Source: Dictyobacter kobayashii | GTDB taxonomy: Bacteria > Chloroflexota > Ktedonobacteria > Ktedonobacterales > Ktedonobacteraceae | Direction: 5' to 3' | Length of the DNA stretch: 64,000 nt | Assembly (NCBI RefSeq): GCF_003967555.1 | Contig: NZ_BIFS01000002.1 | Span: forward strand, 868,001-932,000 | Part shown: piece by piece, positions 26,673 through 35,881 of the stretch | Layout of the letters: every line of letters starts with the position of its first letter | How positions within the stretch are numbered: the stretch's first letter is position 1 | The notes under the pieces: generated by a model | Told to the model about the DNA's origin: nothing | Seen by the model: only the letters and a program-made list of their open reading frames with translations | Database searches by the model: none | Program-made: the position numbers and the translations under genes

Positions 26673-26906
26673 TTACTCACAGTGAGAGCGGTGGCGGCGA
26701 TAGTGGCGATGGGACTCACGATAGCAATCATTCTCATAATGACGATCATCACAATCATCATGGCGATCACAATCATCGTTGCGATAGCAATCACCACCGT
26801 GACCGCCATTCACTTTAGCCAGCTCCAGCTCATCTAATTCGGTCTCAGGAGCCTGTGCAATCAAATTGGCACTCTGGTTGTTACGGAAAATGTTCAAAAG
26901 TTTCAT
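26673..26906 (-). CDS. Putative RiPP/bacteriocin precursor with double-glycine leader
   Basis: 77-aa peptide starting MKLLNIFRNN at 26906, with AAAGGA nine bases upstream; a longer frame to 26972 is rejected. The leader ends ETELDELELAKVNGG (Gly34-Gly35), matching the ELxxxEL..V.GG pattern of double-glycine leaders cut by C39 peptidase-ABC exporters. The 42-residue core has almost only Asp, Cys, His, Arg, Tyr and Glu, with a hexad-like repeat: D-C40, D-C46, D-C52, then D-C61 and C76, each of the first four Cys preceded by Asp. Few Ser/Thr argue against a lanthipeptide; a Cys-based or metal-binding product is possible. No maturase, exporter or immunity gene is next to it. Confidence 0.6.
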   Translation of the reverse strand: MKLLNIFRNNQSANLIAQAPETELDELELAKVNGGHGGDCYRNDDCDRHDDCDDRHYENDCYRESHRHYRRHRSHCE

Positions 26907-27160
26907 GTGGGCGTTTCCTTTCATTGTTTGCCTGTGTATACCACAAGCAAATGCTTGTATCTCAATATCCAACTACTTGTTCGTAAAAACCAACACCGTT
27001 TGGCCTCGATCTCCTATGTACAGCAGTATAGCCGCGCAGAGAATAAAATGCAGTGAACTACTCCACATGTTTTTTGTGAATTAAACCACATCTTATGTAA
27101 TTCTGCATGCCTGGTATAAAACGATGTGCAGCATAAAAACATGAAGGAACAATCATAATT

Positions 27161-27215
27161 CTCTGGCTTGCTCGTCATCTCTCTGCGATCTCCGGACAAA
27201 CATGAAAAAGCCCTG
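27161..27215 (+). mobile_element. Family A MITE, right-end fragment
   Basis: Only the right part is present: GGCTTGCTCGTCATCTCT, then the terminal repeat ending CATGAAAAAGCCCTG at 27215. The left half and palindrome are gone. The rest of 26907-27310 shows no gene. Confidence 0.65.
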
Positions 27216-27310
27216 AGGCCTGCATGATTGCTGTTGACAAGAAAGGCCGGGCATATTAGGCTTGTATACGCAGCATTCAGCCCAATATAAGCTAGTAGAG
27301 GTAACGATCT

Positions 27311-28048
27311 ATGCCACACTTTGATGAGCTATTCCTCACCCAGATTAGAAATCGCACCGAGGCAACATGGCGTGATTACCAGCCACTGACCTTTGAGCAG
27401 TTTCTCGCGCAAGATACCATGAGTTGTATCTGGCACAAAGGCACAACATGGTTGGGATTAAGTGATGGGGAGATAGACTCGATTGAGAAGCAGTGGTCCG
27501 TCCGCTTTCCGCCCGATTACCGCTTGTTTCTAAAAATTTTGCACTGCCTGGATAAACCAATTACTATCGCCACCTATGATAGTGACACCCGAAAAATCAT
27601 TCCCTGCGACTCGCCATTCCTGCCAAATTGGAAAAAAGATAGCGAGAGCATAAAAAACACCTACCAACAATTGATTGATGATCTCACATATGATGTGTTA
27701 CAGAATAATGTATGGAAGCCCGGCTGGGGTCGTAAACCAATCACCAAATATGGTCTAAAGCAGCAACTTGAAGCACTGATTGAGCGCGCGCCCAAACTGA
27801 TACCGATCTACGGGCATCGCTTCTTATTAGCCGAACCACATGAGTGCGGCAATCCTATCTTATCGTTGCATCACTCAGATATTATTATCTATGCACCCGA
27901 TCTCTATCATTTTTTCTGCAAAGACTTTGCAGAACTATTAGAATTTGATGCTCAGAAGCTCCACGCTATTAACATTGAAGGTGATCAACTCAGCCAAAAG
28001 AGGCGCAAAGAATACAAAACGATACCATTCTGGGGTGAACTCTTGTAG
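27311..28048 (+). CDS. SUKH/SMI1-KNR4 domain protein
   Basis: 245-aa soluble protein. Residues about 45-80 carry the SMI1/KNR4 (SUKH) signature: WLGLSDGEIDSIEKQWSVRFPPDYRLF split across the first helix and strand, followed by LPNWKKDSESIKN and, near the end, LLAEPHECGNPILSLHHSDIIIYAPDL. SUKH proteins are frequent immunity proteins against nuclease or deaminase toxins of polymorphic toxin systems, and some serve other binding roles. There is no toxin gene beside it, so here it is an orphan; a MITE fragment lies directly upstream. The start has AGAGGTAACGATCT before it. Confidence 0.8.
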   Translation: MPHFDELFLTQIRNRTEATWRDYQPLTFEQFLAQDTMSCIWHKGTTWLGLSDGEIDSIEKQWSVRFPPDYRLFLKILHCLDKPITIATYDSDTRKIIPCDSPFLPNWKKDSESIKNTYQQLIDDLTYDVLQNNVWKPGWGRKPITKYGLKQQLEALIERAPKLIPIYGHRFLLAEPHECGNPILSLHHSDIIIYAPDLYHFFCKDFAELLEFDAQKLHAINIEGDQLSQKRRKEYKTIPFWGELL

Positions 28049-28264
28049 TTTCATGGTATTTGAAGGCTTCATTACCTGGCGGGTTGCCAGATAAAACACC
28101 AATTGACAGAACCGAAGCATGCGTTTTGTTAAATTTTAGTCCTAAAAATGCAACGTTTTGATGTCCAAATCGATTATAATAGACATAGAGATATATACAC
28201 GTTTATCTTTATGACCAATTTCTATTTTATATTCTAAACTCATGTCCAGGAGGCACAGTTCATA

Positions 28265-29964
28265 ATGGTTCATTACCAGCCCCGGCGGCGCTCTCACCAG
28301 GTGCTGTCGTTGATGAGTGTCACCTTACTTCTTTTGGTGATGCTAAGTGCTTGTGGCGATCCACAAGTACAGAGCAACGCATCAACAGATAAGGCCGCGC
28401 TTGACAAAGCGATCGCCCACGCTCAAAGCGTCGGGGTGCCAGACACTCTTCTTCACCCTATCCTGAATCAGGAAAATAAAATCAACAATACAAATGAACC
28501 AGTGACACTCTTCTCTACTCAACCTGCCACTGATTATTACTCAAATCTTGCCAGAAACTATCAAACATTAACAGTACAAGTACGAGGGCTTGAATCGCAA
28601 GCCACACAGCAGTATGGGCACCAGGCATCAATAGACTTAAAAGACTTCTCCTCAATTCTTTCACAGCGGCAAACGCAGGGCTTTGTAGAGGCCCAAAACT
28701 TTACCAATACGCTTACCCAGGTCCAGAATGAGATGAACCAGGCTCAGCTCCCTAAACAGTTTATCCAGGTCAGCCAGAAGTCGCAGCAAGCGACCCAGGC
28801 GCTACGACTGCTAGGTACCGCTAATGACGAGCTAACTTCATTCCAGGCACTCATTAAAACCCTTAAGAGTTCAAATCTGGACACAACGGCCCTGGATCAG
28901 CAGGAGACAGAGGACGTCCAACAGTTCCGTCAGGCCACTACCCCCGCCGACTTTAACCAGATCATTAAAAATCTCAATGCTCAATCGCAAACGGCGAATA
29001 CGATCTCAACGCAGGCCGTCCCTTATGTAGGGCAGTTTAAGTTGGGACAATTCCAGGCTTCCATTGATAAAGTGAAAAGTTATGGGGGCAATGCAGACCA
29101 GTATCAGAAACAGTATGATGCCGATAAGGCCCTGTTAGATAGTGGGAACTTTGTCAAATTCTCAGCCCAGCTTGAGCAGAATATGTCAGACATTCGTGTT
29201 CCGCTACTTCAATTGCAAGCGACCCACGATGTCAACCAGCTAATGGATGATACCAAGAACTGGGTCATGCCCACCAGTACCATGATGATTGGAATGGTCA
29301 ATCCTATGACCAGGCATATGATTATTGGAATGGTACTGTATATGATCTGAATACAGAGCTTTCCAATGCACAAACGGCTGATGATTATCAAGCGATCATT
29401 GATGCAGCCAAAGATCAGCGTACGCTCTTCGGCGGTATGCAGACAGACGCAGTCGATCCAACCCCATACAATGTTCCTCATCAGAGCGATCTGGCTTTGA
29501 TGAAAGCCTTTAATGCAACTACAGGCAAGGTTCTTGTAACCTCGCTGTACAACGGTGCACTGCGTGTCTATCAAGATGGCAAACTGATACGTTCGATACT
29601 GGTGGTATCAGGCATGCCCGAAAAGCCATCCCCTCCGGGAGTCACAACCATCACTAATCGGCAGTCGCCGGCCACCTTTAAAGCATTTGATCAAAATAAG
29701 AATTCGCCTTTCTATTATCCAGCGACAAAGATCAATTACGCCATGATGTATCACACAGGCGAATATTATTATCACGATAGCTGGTGGAGGACAGACGACG
29801 ATTACGGTCCGGGCAAGCAATTTCCGCATTATGCGCCAGCGGCCAACAACGAAGGAACACACGGTTGTATTAATATGTCACTGTCCGAGGCGGCCTGGTT
29901 GTGGAACTTCACCACACCATCTAGCCCCAACGGCACAGATACAGTTACATCTATCGTGTACTAA
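28265..29964 (+). pseudogene. L,D-transpeptidase (YkuD) lipoprotein with one frameshift
   Basis: Two frames of one gene. The first (from ATG 28265, AGGAGG upstream) gives a lipoprotein signal ending LSAC, then a long helical, Gln-rich spacer of some 300 residues. The second gives GHAHQYHDDWNGQSYDQ, then the YkuD domain (KVLVTSLYNGALRVYQDGK ... ) with the catalytic HGCINMS motif near the C-terminus. The frames join at the GGG at 29262-29264: one more G restores NWGHAHQYHDD. YkuD enzymes make 3-3 cross-links in peptidoglycan or attach proteins to it. As written the catalytic domain would not be made; a base-call error is as likely as a mutation. Confidence 0.88.
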
Positions 29965-29988
29965 GCTGCACGGCTAGCGCAAAAATTG

Positions 29989-30020
29989 AGGGAACCCACG
30001 TGTGCGGGTTCCCTTTTTTA
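29989..30020 (+). terminator. Rho-independent terminator
   Basis: AGGGAACCC pairs with GGGTTCCCT, loop ACGTGTGC, then a T tract, 25 bases after the transpeptidase stop. Confidence 0.9.
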
Positions 30021-30050
30021 TGTCAGCAGAGAAGAAGACGACCGACCAGC

Positions 30051-31724
30051 TTATTCAGCTGACGGGATAACTGGCAGTATGACAGCTGAGGGATGTTCGG
30101 CATCGTGATAGATACGCTGCTCGGCCACAGCCAGCTCGCTGGTTATACCCAGTGGTGCCCCTGTATTCTGGTTACGATCATATTTAGGGAAAGCACTGGA
30201 GGTAACCTGGACACAGATACGATGGCCAGCTTTAAAAACCTGTGAAACATTCCAACAATCAATGGTGTATTGATAGATCTGCCCGGGCTCAATGAGTTCA
30301 GGCTTATCCATACCATTGCGGAAACGGGCGCGCACCATACTATCGCAGAGACGTTGCCGGAAACCATTGGGCCAGACATCAATCAGCATGGCCATAAAAT
30401 CAGTATCGGGCGCGGAAGAGGATGCATAGAGATTAACCGTAATAGGTCCGGTAACCTCCACATCTTCCTGCAACGGCTCACTGGCATAGACCAGAACATC
30501 ATCTCGGCGCTGCAAAGACGAATAGTCGTCCGGACCACCAATCTGAGAAGAGGTCGCATCAGTAATAAAGGGGACCGCATTTGCTGGATCGTAGAGATAG
30601 GTATCAGCTGGCTCGGTGTCTGGTTGGATAGGAGAAAGCAGGCCATTCCCAAAACGGCTATTAGCACGTCCCTGGCTATGAAAATAGTAAGGCGTCCAGC
30701 GAGTACGAGCGAGTGGCCATTCCTGTTCATTGCGCCACTCATTATTACCCATCACAAAAATGCGTACCGGAGCCCCGACCTCAACAGGTTGGCCTTTAAG
30801 ATAACGATCATACCAGCGCAACTGCTCTGCGCGCATATCAATAATGGCTTGAGGGCCAAAATCGACATCACCAATCCTGGAATCCGCGTTGGTATTATGG
30901 CCCCAGGGACCCATCAATAAACGCTGATTCACGCGTGCCTCAGGGGTCGCGCCTTTAGTAGTCATGCCAATATAATTCAGTGGTGTACCGATCTGCTCAT
31001 CATCGTACCAACCCGAGATATGCAGGGCAGGCACATCAACCCGATCAAATTTCTGTTGATAGCACAATGGTTCCCAGTAGGAGTCCAGCTGGGTATGCTG
31101 CATTTCAGTACGCCAGGATGAGATGCTTCTACCAACACTCTCATCCATTGTCAGCAACGGCAGATGCTGATAAACCTGCTCCCACTCCACCACTTCCATT
31201 GATTGAAGCGCACGGCCGCTAACCAGGTGCAACCAGCACAAATGCATCGGGCTGGGTGTCCCGGTAGGAGTTTCAACAAAAGGATCAGAGGGGGGCACCA
31301 GCACAACCATGGCTTTAAGGTGTGGCGGACGCTCCACCGCAGTAAGCCATTGGATACGACCACCATATGAGGCTCCAATTGTCCCTACATTGCCATTCGA
31401 CCAGGGCTGATTGGCGCACCACTCAACGGCATCATAGCCATCACGCCCCTCATTAAAATAGGGTACGAAATCGCCATCAGAATCGCCACGTCCGCGAACA
31501 TCCATCGCCACAAAGATATAGCCGTGGCGCACAAAATACTTGGCGGTCTGCAGGCTGACCTCGGCCTTCATATATGGTGTACGCGATAAAATAACCGGGC
31601 GCGGACCAGGCTGCTGCATTTTACCGACCGGCATATAAATGTCAGCGGATAAGGTAATGCCATCGCGCATCGGAACACGTTGATCAAACTGAATTTGTAA
31701 CTCACGAGGATATGCTGTTGTCAT
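30051..31724 (-). CDS. CocE/NonD family (X-Pro dipeptidyl-peptidase-like) hydrolase
   Basis: Serine hydrolase of 557 aa. The alpha/beta-hydrolase core has VFVAMDVRGRGDSDGD (oxyanion region; here read as FVAMDVRGRGDSDG) and the nucleophile elbow GTIGASYGG, then GWYDDEQ with the Asp and MGPWGHNT with the His. The C-terminal third is the jelly-roll domain of the CocE family (VLVYASEPLQEDVEVTGPIT ... FKAGHRICVQVTSSAFP). Members include cocaine and glutaryl-7-ACA esterases and X-Pro peptidases; substrate is not predictable. The start at 31724 is set by GGGAGAAG. It lies after the polyol dehydrogenase gene on the same strand, but a hairpin separates them. Confidence 0.92.
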   Translation of the reverse strand: MTTAYPRELQIQFDQRVPMRDGITLSADIYMPVGKMQQPGPRPVILSRTPYMKAEVSLQTAKYFVRHGYIFVAMDVRGRGDSDGDFVPYFNEGRDGYDAVEWCANQPWSNGNVGTIGASYGGRIQWLTAVERPPHLKAMVVLVPPSDPFVETPTGTPSPMHLCWLHLVSGRALQSMEVVEWEQVYQHLPLLTMDESVGRSISSWRTEMQHTQLDSYWEPLCYQQKFDRVDVPALHISGWYDDEQIGTPLNYIGMTTKGATPEARVNQRLLMGPWGHNTNADSRIGDVDFGPQAIIDMRAEQLRWYDRYLKGQPVEVGAPVRIFVMGNNEWRNEQEWPLARTRWTPYYFHSQGRANSRFGNGLLSPIQPDTEPADTYLYDPANAVPFITDATSSQIGGPDDYSSLQRRDDVLVYASEPLQEDVEVTGPITVNLYASSSAPDTDFMAMLIDVWPNGFRQRLCDSMVRARFRNGMDKPELIEPGQIYQYTIDCWNVSQVFKAGHRICVQVTSSAFPKYDRNQNTGAPLGITSELAVAEQRIYHDAEHPSAVILPVIPSAE

Positions 31725-31813
31725 TAAAAAGCTTCTCCCTACCTGGTTAATATATAGCAAAGTCTACCACAGAGCAGGCAAGCATAAAACAAATACTGGT
31801 AAATATTCAAGTA

Positions 31814-31846
31814 GGAGTGTCACAAACTGGTAGTTTGCAACACTCC
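31814..31846 (-). terminator. Terminator after polyol dehydrogenase
   Basis: GGAGTGT-C-ACAAAC pairs with GTTTG-C-AACACTCC immediately after the dehydrogenase stop on the minus strand. Confidence 0.6.
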
Positions 31847-31857
31847 CTCCCAGAATC

Positions 31858-32895
31858 TCAGGCAGGTAGCACGATCTGTGCCTTTACGGATGTGGGTTTC
31901 ATGTGGGTTGCAAACTTAAAAGCGTCAATGCTTTCCTGAAACGAGAAGGTATCGGTGATTAAGGGTTTTACATTTAGCTGACCGCTTCCAAGCAAGGCCA
32001 GGGCACGTGGATAAACATGGGCATAACGGAAGACGGTTTCGATACTGGCCTCCTTAGCCTGGGCCGCGACAATATCCAGAGCCACCGGAGCACCCGGCAT
32101 GCCAATAAAAACAACGCGACCAGCCGGGCACAGAGGTTCAAAGACACTGGCCACAGACCTGGCATTGCCGCTCGCTTCGAACACAATATCTGCCCCCCAA
32201 CCATCTGTCAGTCGTTGCACAACCTCAACCACACTCTGCTGAGCCACATTTACCGGCACAATCGGGCCCAGTTGCCGGGCCAGCTCCAGCTTCTCCTGGA
32301 CCACATCAGTAATAACTACCTGGCTACATCCGCCAGCCAGTGCGGCTAACGCCGTAACCATCCCAATCGGGCCAGCCCCCATTACCACAGCCAGATCTCC
32401 GGGCTTGATTCTGGCCTTGGTGGCCGCGTGCATCCCAACGGCCAGCGGCTCAACCATAGCACCTTCAGCAAAGCTCACGGTGTCGGGCAATTTGAAGGTA
32501 AAGGCTGCCGGATGGACCACAAATGGAGTCAAACAACCATGCACTGGCGGCGTAGCCCAGAAGCGTACCGCCGGATCCAGGTTATAGATGCCAAGTCGAC
32601 TGGCCTTGCTATTGGGATCAGGAATACCAGGCTCCATGCAGACGCGATCTCCCACTTTAAGATGGGTCACCTCGCCACCGCGCTCTACCACCGTGCCTGA
32701 AGCCTCGTGTCCCAACACCATCGGGGCCTGTACCACAAATTGACCAATAGCTCCATGCTCATAATAATGTACATCACTACCACAAATACCTACTGTATGA
32801 ATAGCGATACGCACATCTTGTGAACCCAGCTCTGTTGGCAATTCAATGTCGCGCAACGACAACTCATGTGCCTTCTCCAAAACAAGAGCAACCAT
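31858..32895 (-). CDS. Zinc-dependent polyol (sorbitol/xylitol) dehydrogenase
   Basis: Medium-chain alcohol dehydrogenase of 345 aa from the ATG at 32895 (AAGAAAGG upstream). GICGSDVHYYEHG has the catalytic-zinc Cys and the polyol-dehydrogenase HYY block, GHEASGTV the zinc His and Glu, and VEPLAVGMHA the third ligand region; VMGAGPIGMVTALAALAGG is the NAD-binding Rossmann motif with TDVVQEKL, Asp at the strand end favouring NAD. The usual four-Cys structural zinc loop is replaced by EPGIPDPNSKASRLGIYNLD, as in many sorbitol/xylitol dehydrogenases. An FGGY kinase at 38.7 kb could use the same pathway, which is inference. Confidence 0.9.
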   Translation of the reverse strand: MVALVLEKAHELSLRDIELPTELGSQDVRIAIHTVGICGSDVHYYEHGAIGQFVVQAPMVLGHEASGTVVERGGEVTHLKVGDRVCMEPGIPDPNSKASRLGIYNLDPAVRFWATPPVHGCLTPFVVHPAAFTFKLPDTVSFAEGAMVEPLAVGMHAATKARIKPGDLAVVMGAGPIGMVTALAALAGGCSQVVITDVVQEKLELARQLGPIVPVNVAQQSVVEVVQRLTDGWGADIVFEASGNARSVASVFEPLCPAGRVVFIGMPGAPVALDIVAAQAKEASIETVFRYAHVYPRALALLGSGQLNVKPLITDTFSFQESIDAFKFATHMKPTSVKAQIVLPA

Positions 32896-33073
32896 GACAA
32901 ACCTTTCTTCATCAAAACAGATCAAACACCGATCTCAGCAATGCGACACGCACCAACCACACCCACCATCTTCCCTCCACCGCTTAATTACTCATAGTCT
33001 TTTGCATACAGTACAGGCCATTATAGCACTTCAGCTCTATCGTGAGTCTGCCAGAGCAGCTTAATATATACAT

Positions 33074-33790
33074 TTATTGATGTTCTTCGGTGGGGACCGG
33101 ATCAACTGGACGATCCTCATCAGACGCAGGAATAGGGCGTATCTTGTCCCAGGGAATACGCTCAGGGGTACCGATATCGTGCAAGTGAAGAGCATCATTA
33201 TAGCGCACAAGCCGCCAACGTCGATCGGGTCCACGTTTCTGCCAGTGAGTAATGGAAGTATTGCGGGTTCTAAAGCCAGCCACTGGAACTGCCAGAGAGC
33301 TTAATTGATGAAAATAGATAAAAGAGCCATCAATCACACCACCATGACATACCAATACGATTGTCTTGTCTTCATAGGTACGGATAATGCGCTCTAGAGC
33401 AGTGCCGACACGCAATTGAAATTGACCCCAATTTTCACCATCAGGCGCGGGCTGCGTCAATGGGGTCTGTCTAAAATCAACCCAGCCAAATGTCTTTCGA
33501 TATTCTTCAACCGATATACCATCTGGTCCACCTGGACGGATCTCCTGAATTTCCTCATCCAATAACAGCGGCAAATCCAGTGCGGGAGAGATAATCTCCG
33601 CTGTCTGTCGAGCACGACGCAAGGTACTGGCGATCAAGACATCAGCCTCGATCTCATGGGTAGCGGCCAGACGATCACGCAAATGCTCAGCCTGCATCAC
33701 ACCAAGTTGAGACAGTTCGCCATCACCAATTAAACCCTGGATAGCAGTTACCGCTTCTCCATGGCGAATTAAATACAAATTAGTAGTCAT
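33074..33790 (-). CDS. Histidine phosphatase family protein
   Basis: Phosphoglycerate-mutase-like phosphatase, 238 aa from the ATG at 33790 (GGAGG upstream; longer form to 33835 rejected). The catalytic RHG is in NLYLIRHGEAVT near residue 8, the partner Arg in ASTLRRARQTAEI, the acid in EIQEIRPGG and the second His in IVLVCHGGVIDG. The C-terminus (RRWRLVRYNDALHL and a Pro/Asp/Glu-rich tail) is a little longer than usual. The substrate is a phosphate monoester that cannot be named from sequence. Confidence 0.92.
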   Translation of the reverse strand: MTTNLYLIRHGEAVTAIQGLIGDGELSQLGVMQAEHLRDRLAATHEIEADVLIASTLRRARQTAEIISPALDLPLLLDEEIQEIRPGGPDGISVEEYRKTFGWVDFRQTPLTQPAPDGENWGQFQLRVGTALERIIRTYEDKTIVLVCHGGVIDGSFIYFHQLSSLAVPVAGFRTRNTSITHWQKRGPDRRWRLVRYNDALHLHDIGTPERIPWDKIRPIPASDEDRPVDPVPTEEHQ

Positions 33791-33940
33791 GAAGCCTCCA
33801 ATTACTATTATTGAGTAGTAAATAAGCATTAACACTTCTAAATATAACTTATAAGGTCGGAGATCTGCAGTACTATCATAGTCACAAAGAGTGTCCGACC
33901 ACTATCTGCCACGCTTAATACAGCTCGTCGTCAAAATAAC

Positions 33941-33983
33941 AGCTGCCTGCAAAGTTCTCTAACCAGAGAATCTGCAGGCAGCT
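33941..33983. terminator. Terminator hairpin
   Basis: AGCTGCCTGCA pairs with TGCAGGCAGCT, with an inner GTTCTCT/AGAGAA stem and T/A-rich flanks, between the glycine-rich protein gene and the phosphatase gene. Confidence 0.75.
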
Positions 33984-34062
33984 ATTTTATATGTAATCAG
34001 AAACAATTCTAAGGACTAAACAAAAACATCAATCAGCTAAAAGAATATCACTATGGGTAAAA

Positions 34063-34659
34063 CTAATGGCCACCATGGCTACCAGGACCTCCAGGACCTC
34101 CAGGGCCACTATGGCCACCAGGGCCACCATGATCTCCAGGGCCACCATGATCTCCAGGACCGCCGTGATCTCCAGGGCCACCATGATCTCCAGGACCGCC
34201 GTGATCTCCAGGGCCACCATAGCCGGAACCGCCATAGCCGGAACCGCCATAATAGCTACCAGGGTAACTATACTGATGACTGGATACCCAGGTTTGATAT
34301 TGATAGAATGGGGGTAACCAGCTATGGCTATACCAATCCCACCAACCAGGAATATGATATTCATCACACCAGACCTGCCCATAGGGGCCATACCACCATC
34401 CTGGTGCATATAATCCGGCACACCAATCTGACGGCCATTGGCTGGGATCCGGATAGTAGGCTGGCTGAGCAACAGAAGAGGTCTGAGCCTCACAATTGCT
34501 CTTATTGTGGGTAACCTGAAGCGTATGGTTGGAAGAACACGACGGAGATGTGGTGGCAGCCAGAGCAGAATGACTGCTAAGAATACTGGCTGACAGAGCG
34601 AAGGCTACTGCCAGTACACCCAATCCGCTCTTTAGTAAATGCTTCTTACCTTTTTTCAT
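34063..34659 (-). CDS. Secreted Tyr/Trp- and Gly-rich repeat protein
   Basis: Exported protein of 198 aa from the ATG at 34659, set by AAAGGA eight bases upstream. A Sec signal (MKKGKKHLLKSGLGVLAVAF, cut likely after SHSALA) is followed by a Cys-containing segment (four Cys in the mature part), a Trp/Tyr/Pro-rich central part with PGWWYGPYG and PGWWDWYSHSW, and a low-complexity tail: GGSGYGGSGYGGPG then five GGPGDH hexapeptides and GGPGGH. The His/Asp/Gly repeats could coat the cell or bind metal; this is speculation. The DNA repeat is 18 bp and exact over several copies. Confidence 0.75.
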   Translation of the reverse strand: MKKGKKHLLKSGLGVLAVAFALSASILSSHSALAATTSPSCSSNHTLQVTHNKSNCEAQTSSVAQPAYYPDPSQWPSDWCAGLYAPGWWYGPYGQVWCDEYHIPGWWDWYSHSWLPPFYQYQTWVSSHQYSYPGSYYGGSGYGGSGYGGPGDHGGPGDHGGPGDHGGPGDHGGPGDHGGPGGHSGPGGPGGPGSHGGH

Positions 34660-34894
34660 AAGCATTTCCTTTCTTACCCGATTAATTGGAAAGGAGGCGT
34701 GTGAATGCGTAAAGCTTTGAAACATCACATCGCTACTTCCTCTCAAAACTCATTATAATAACCAAAAGAAATAGAAAATATTATATATAACTTTATAAAA
34801 TATGTGTACACTTTTAAGGTATTAAGATATTTATATGGCATTAAATGCTGTGCATGTGAGCACACAGGCTAGCAAAATCCAGAACCCGAATAAG

Positions 34895-34967
34895 AAGATG
34901 GACATTCTTTCAGATGTGGAGTGTGGGTGGTGCCGCAGGCGCCAAAGAGGAACATGAAAAAGCCCTG
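34895..34967 (-). mobile_element. Family A MITE, truncated, inverted
   Basis: On the minus strand it starts with the terminal repeat CAGGGCTTTTTCATGTTC and the block TTTGGCGCCTGCGGC, then goes straight into the right half of a palindrome (ACTCCACATC) and GAAAGAATGTCCATC. The left palindrome arm and the right end are missing. A 15-base direct repeat (TATACATGTGACAG) follows at 34969-35000. Confidence 0.65.
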
Positions 34968-35052
34968 TCTATACATGTGACAGGGTATACATGTGACAGC
35001 GAAATAAGTTACAGTATAAGGGTAAACGGCATATTGAGTGAGGAGAAATTGT

Positions 35053-35817
35053 ATGGACCCGAATAGTACGCCTCGTCGCATTGCGATTGTCACCGGAGCC
35101 AGTCGTGCACATGGTATTGGTGCCGCTGTTTGCAAAGCGTTGGCAGCAGAAGGGACCGATATCTTTTTTACCTATTGGACAGCATTTGATCGCAACACAT
35201 ATGGCACCGCAGGCGAACCTGAAGCCTTGCAGGAGGCTATCTGGAAAACTGGAGTACGTTGTGTCAGAATGGAAGTCGATCAAGCGCAACCAGAAGCGGC
35301 CACACAAATTATGGATTTTGTCGAAGATCAGCTGGGTTCTCCGACCATACTGGTTAATAATGCTGCTTATTCAGCCCGGGATGGCTACGAGGAACTGGAT
35401 GCCGCGATTCTGGACGCCCATTATGCAGTCAATATCCGAGGTACCCTGCTACTTAGCGTCGAATTTGCGCGACGCTTTCAGAGCACATTCAATGGGCACA
35501 TCGTAAATTTGATTTCGGGACAGGCGCAACCTATGCCCGACGAGCTGGCCTATGGAGCCAGCAAAGGAGCCATTGAAGCCTTTACTATTTCTCTTGCAGC
35601 GGCCCTGGCCCCTAAGAGCATCACAGTCAACGCCATCGATCCAGGTCCGACCGATACAGGTTGGATGACAAAGGAACTTAAACGCCACCTCAACCAGATA
35701 GCGCCCCAGGGACGTATCGGTCAACCAGAAGATGCCGCCCGCCTGATTACGTTCTTAACCAGTGAAAATTCCAACTGGATTACCGGCCAGATCATCCATT
35801 CACGCGGCGGTATGTAG
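35053..35817 (+). CDS. Short-chain dehydrogenase/reductase
   Basis: Classical SDR, 254 aa from the ATG at 35053 (AGGAG eight bases upstream; an ATG at 35038 is too early). The Rossmann site is VTGASRAHGIGAAV (TGxxxGxG with an inserted Ala-His, as in FabG3/BacC-like and 3-oxoacyl reductases of Firmicutes type), NNAAYS the structural block, and the triad Ser in NLISGQ, Tyr and Lys in YGASKGA. The C-terminus WITGQIIHSRGGM is the usual closing motif. NADP(H) or NAD(H) and the substrate are not decided by sequence. A truncated MITE lies in front of it. Confidence 0.92.
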   Translation: MDPNSTPRRIAIVTGASRAHGIGAAVCKALAAEGTDIFFTYWTAFDRNTYGTAGEPEALQEAIWKTGVRCVRMEVDQAQPEAATQIMDFVEDQLGSPTILVNNAAYSARDGYEELDAAILDAHYAVNIRGTLLLSVEFARRFQSTFNGHIVNLISGQAQPMPDELAYGASKGAIEAFTISLAAALAPKSITVNAIDPGPTDTGWMTKELKRHLNQIAPQGRIGQPEDAARLITFLTSENSNWITGQIIHSRGGM

Positions 35818-35881
35818 ACACTATTCCCCACAGATAGCTGGCCAGATCAGAGCATCAACCGAACAAGTGCACCTGGGACAA

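Noticed and set aside
26498..26818. His/Asp-rich plus-strand frame opposite the RiPP-like gene
   Set aside because: Antisense of the Asp/Cys/His core; no ribosome site, and it overlaps a terminator at its start.
34053..34514. His/Asp-rich frame on the plus strand opposite the Gly-rich protein gene
   Set aside because: It is the mirror of the GGPGDH repeat; the minus-strand gene has a signal peptide and ribosome site, this has neither.
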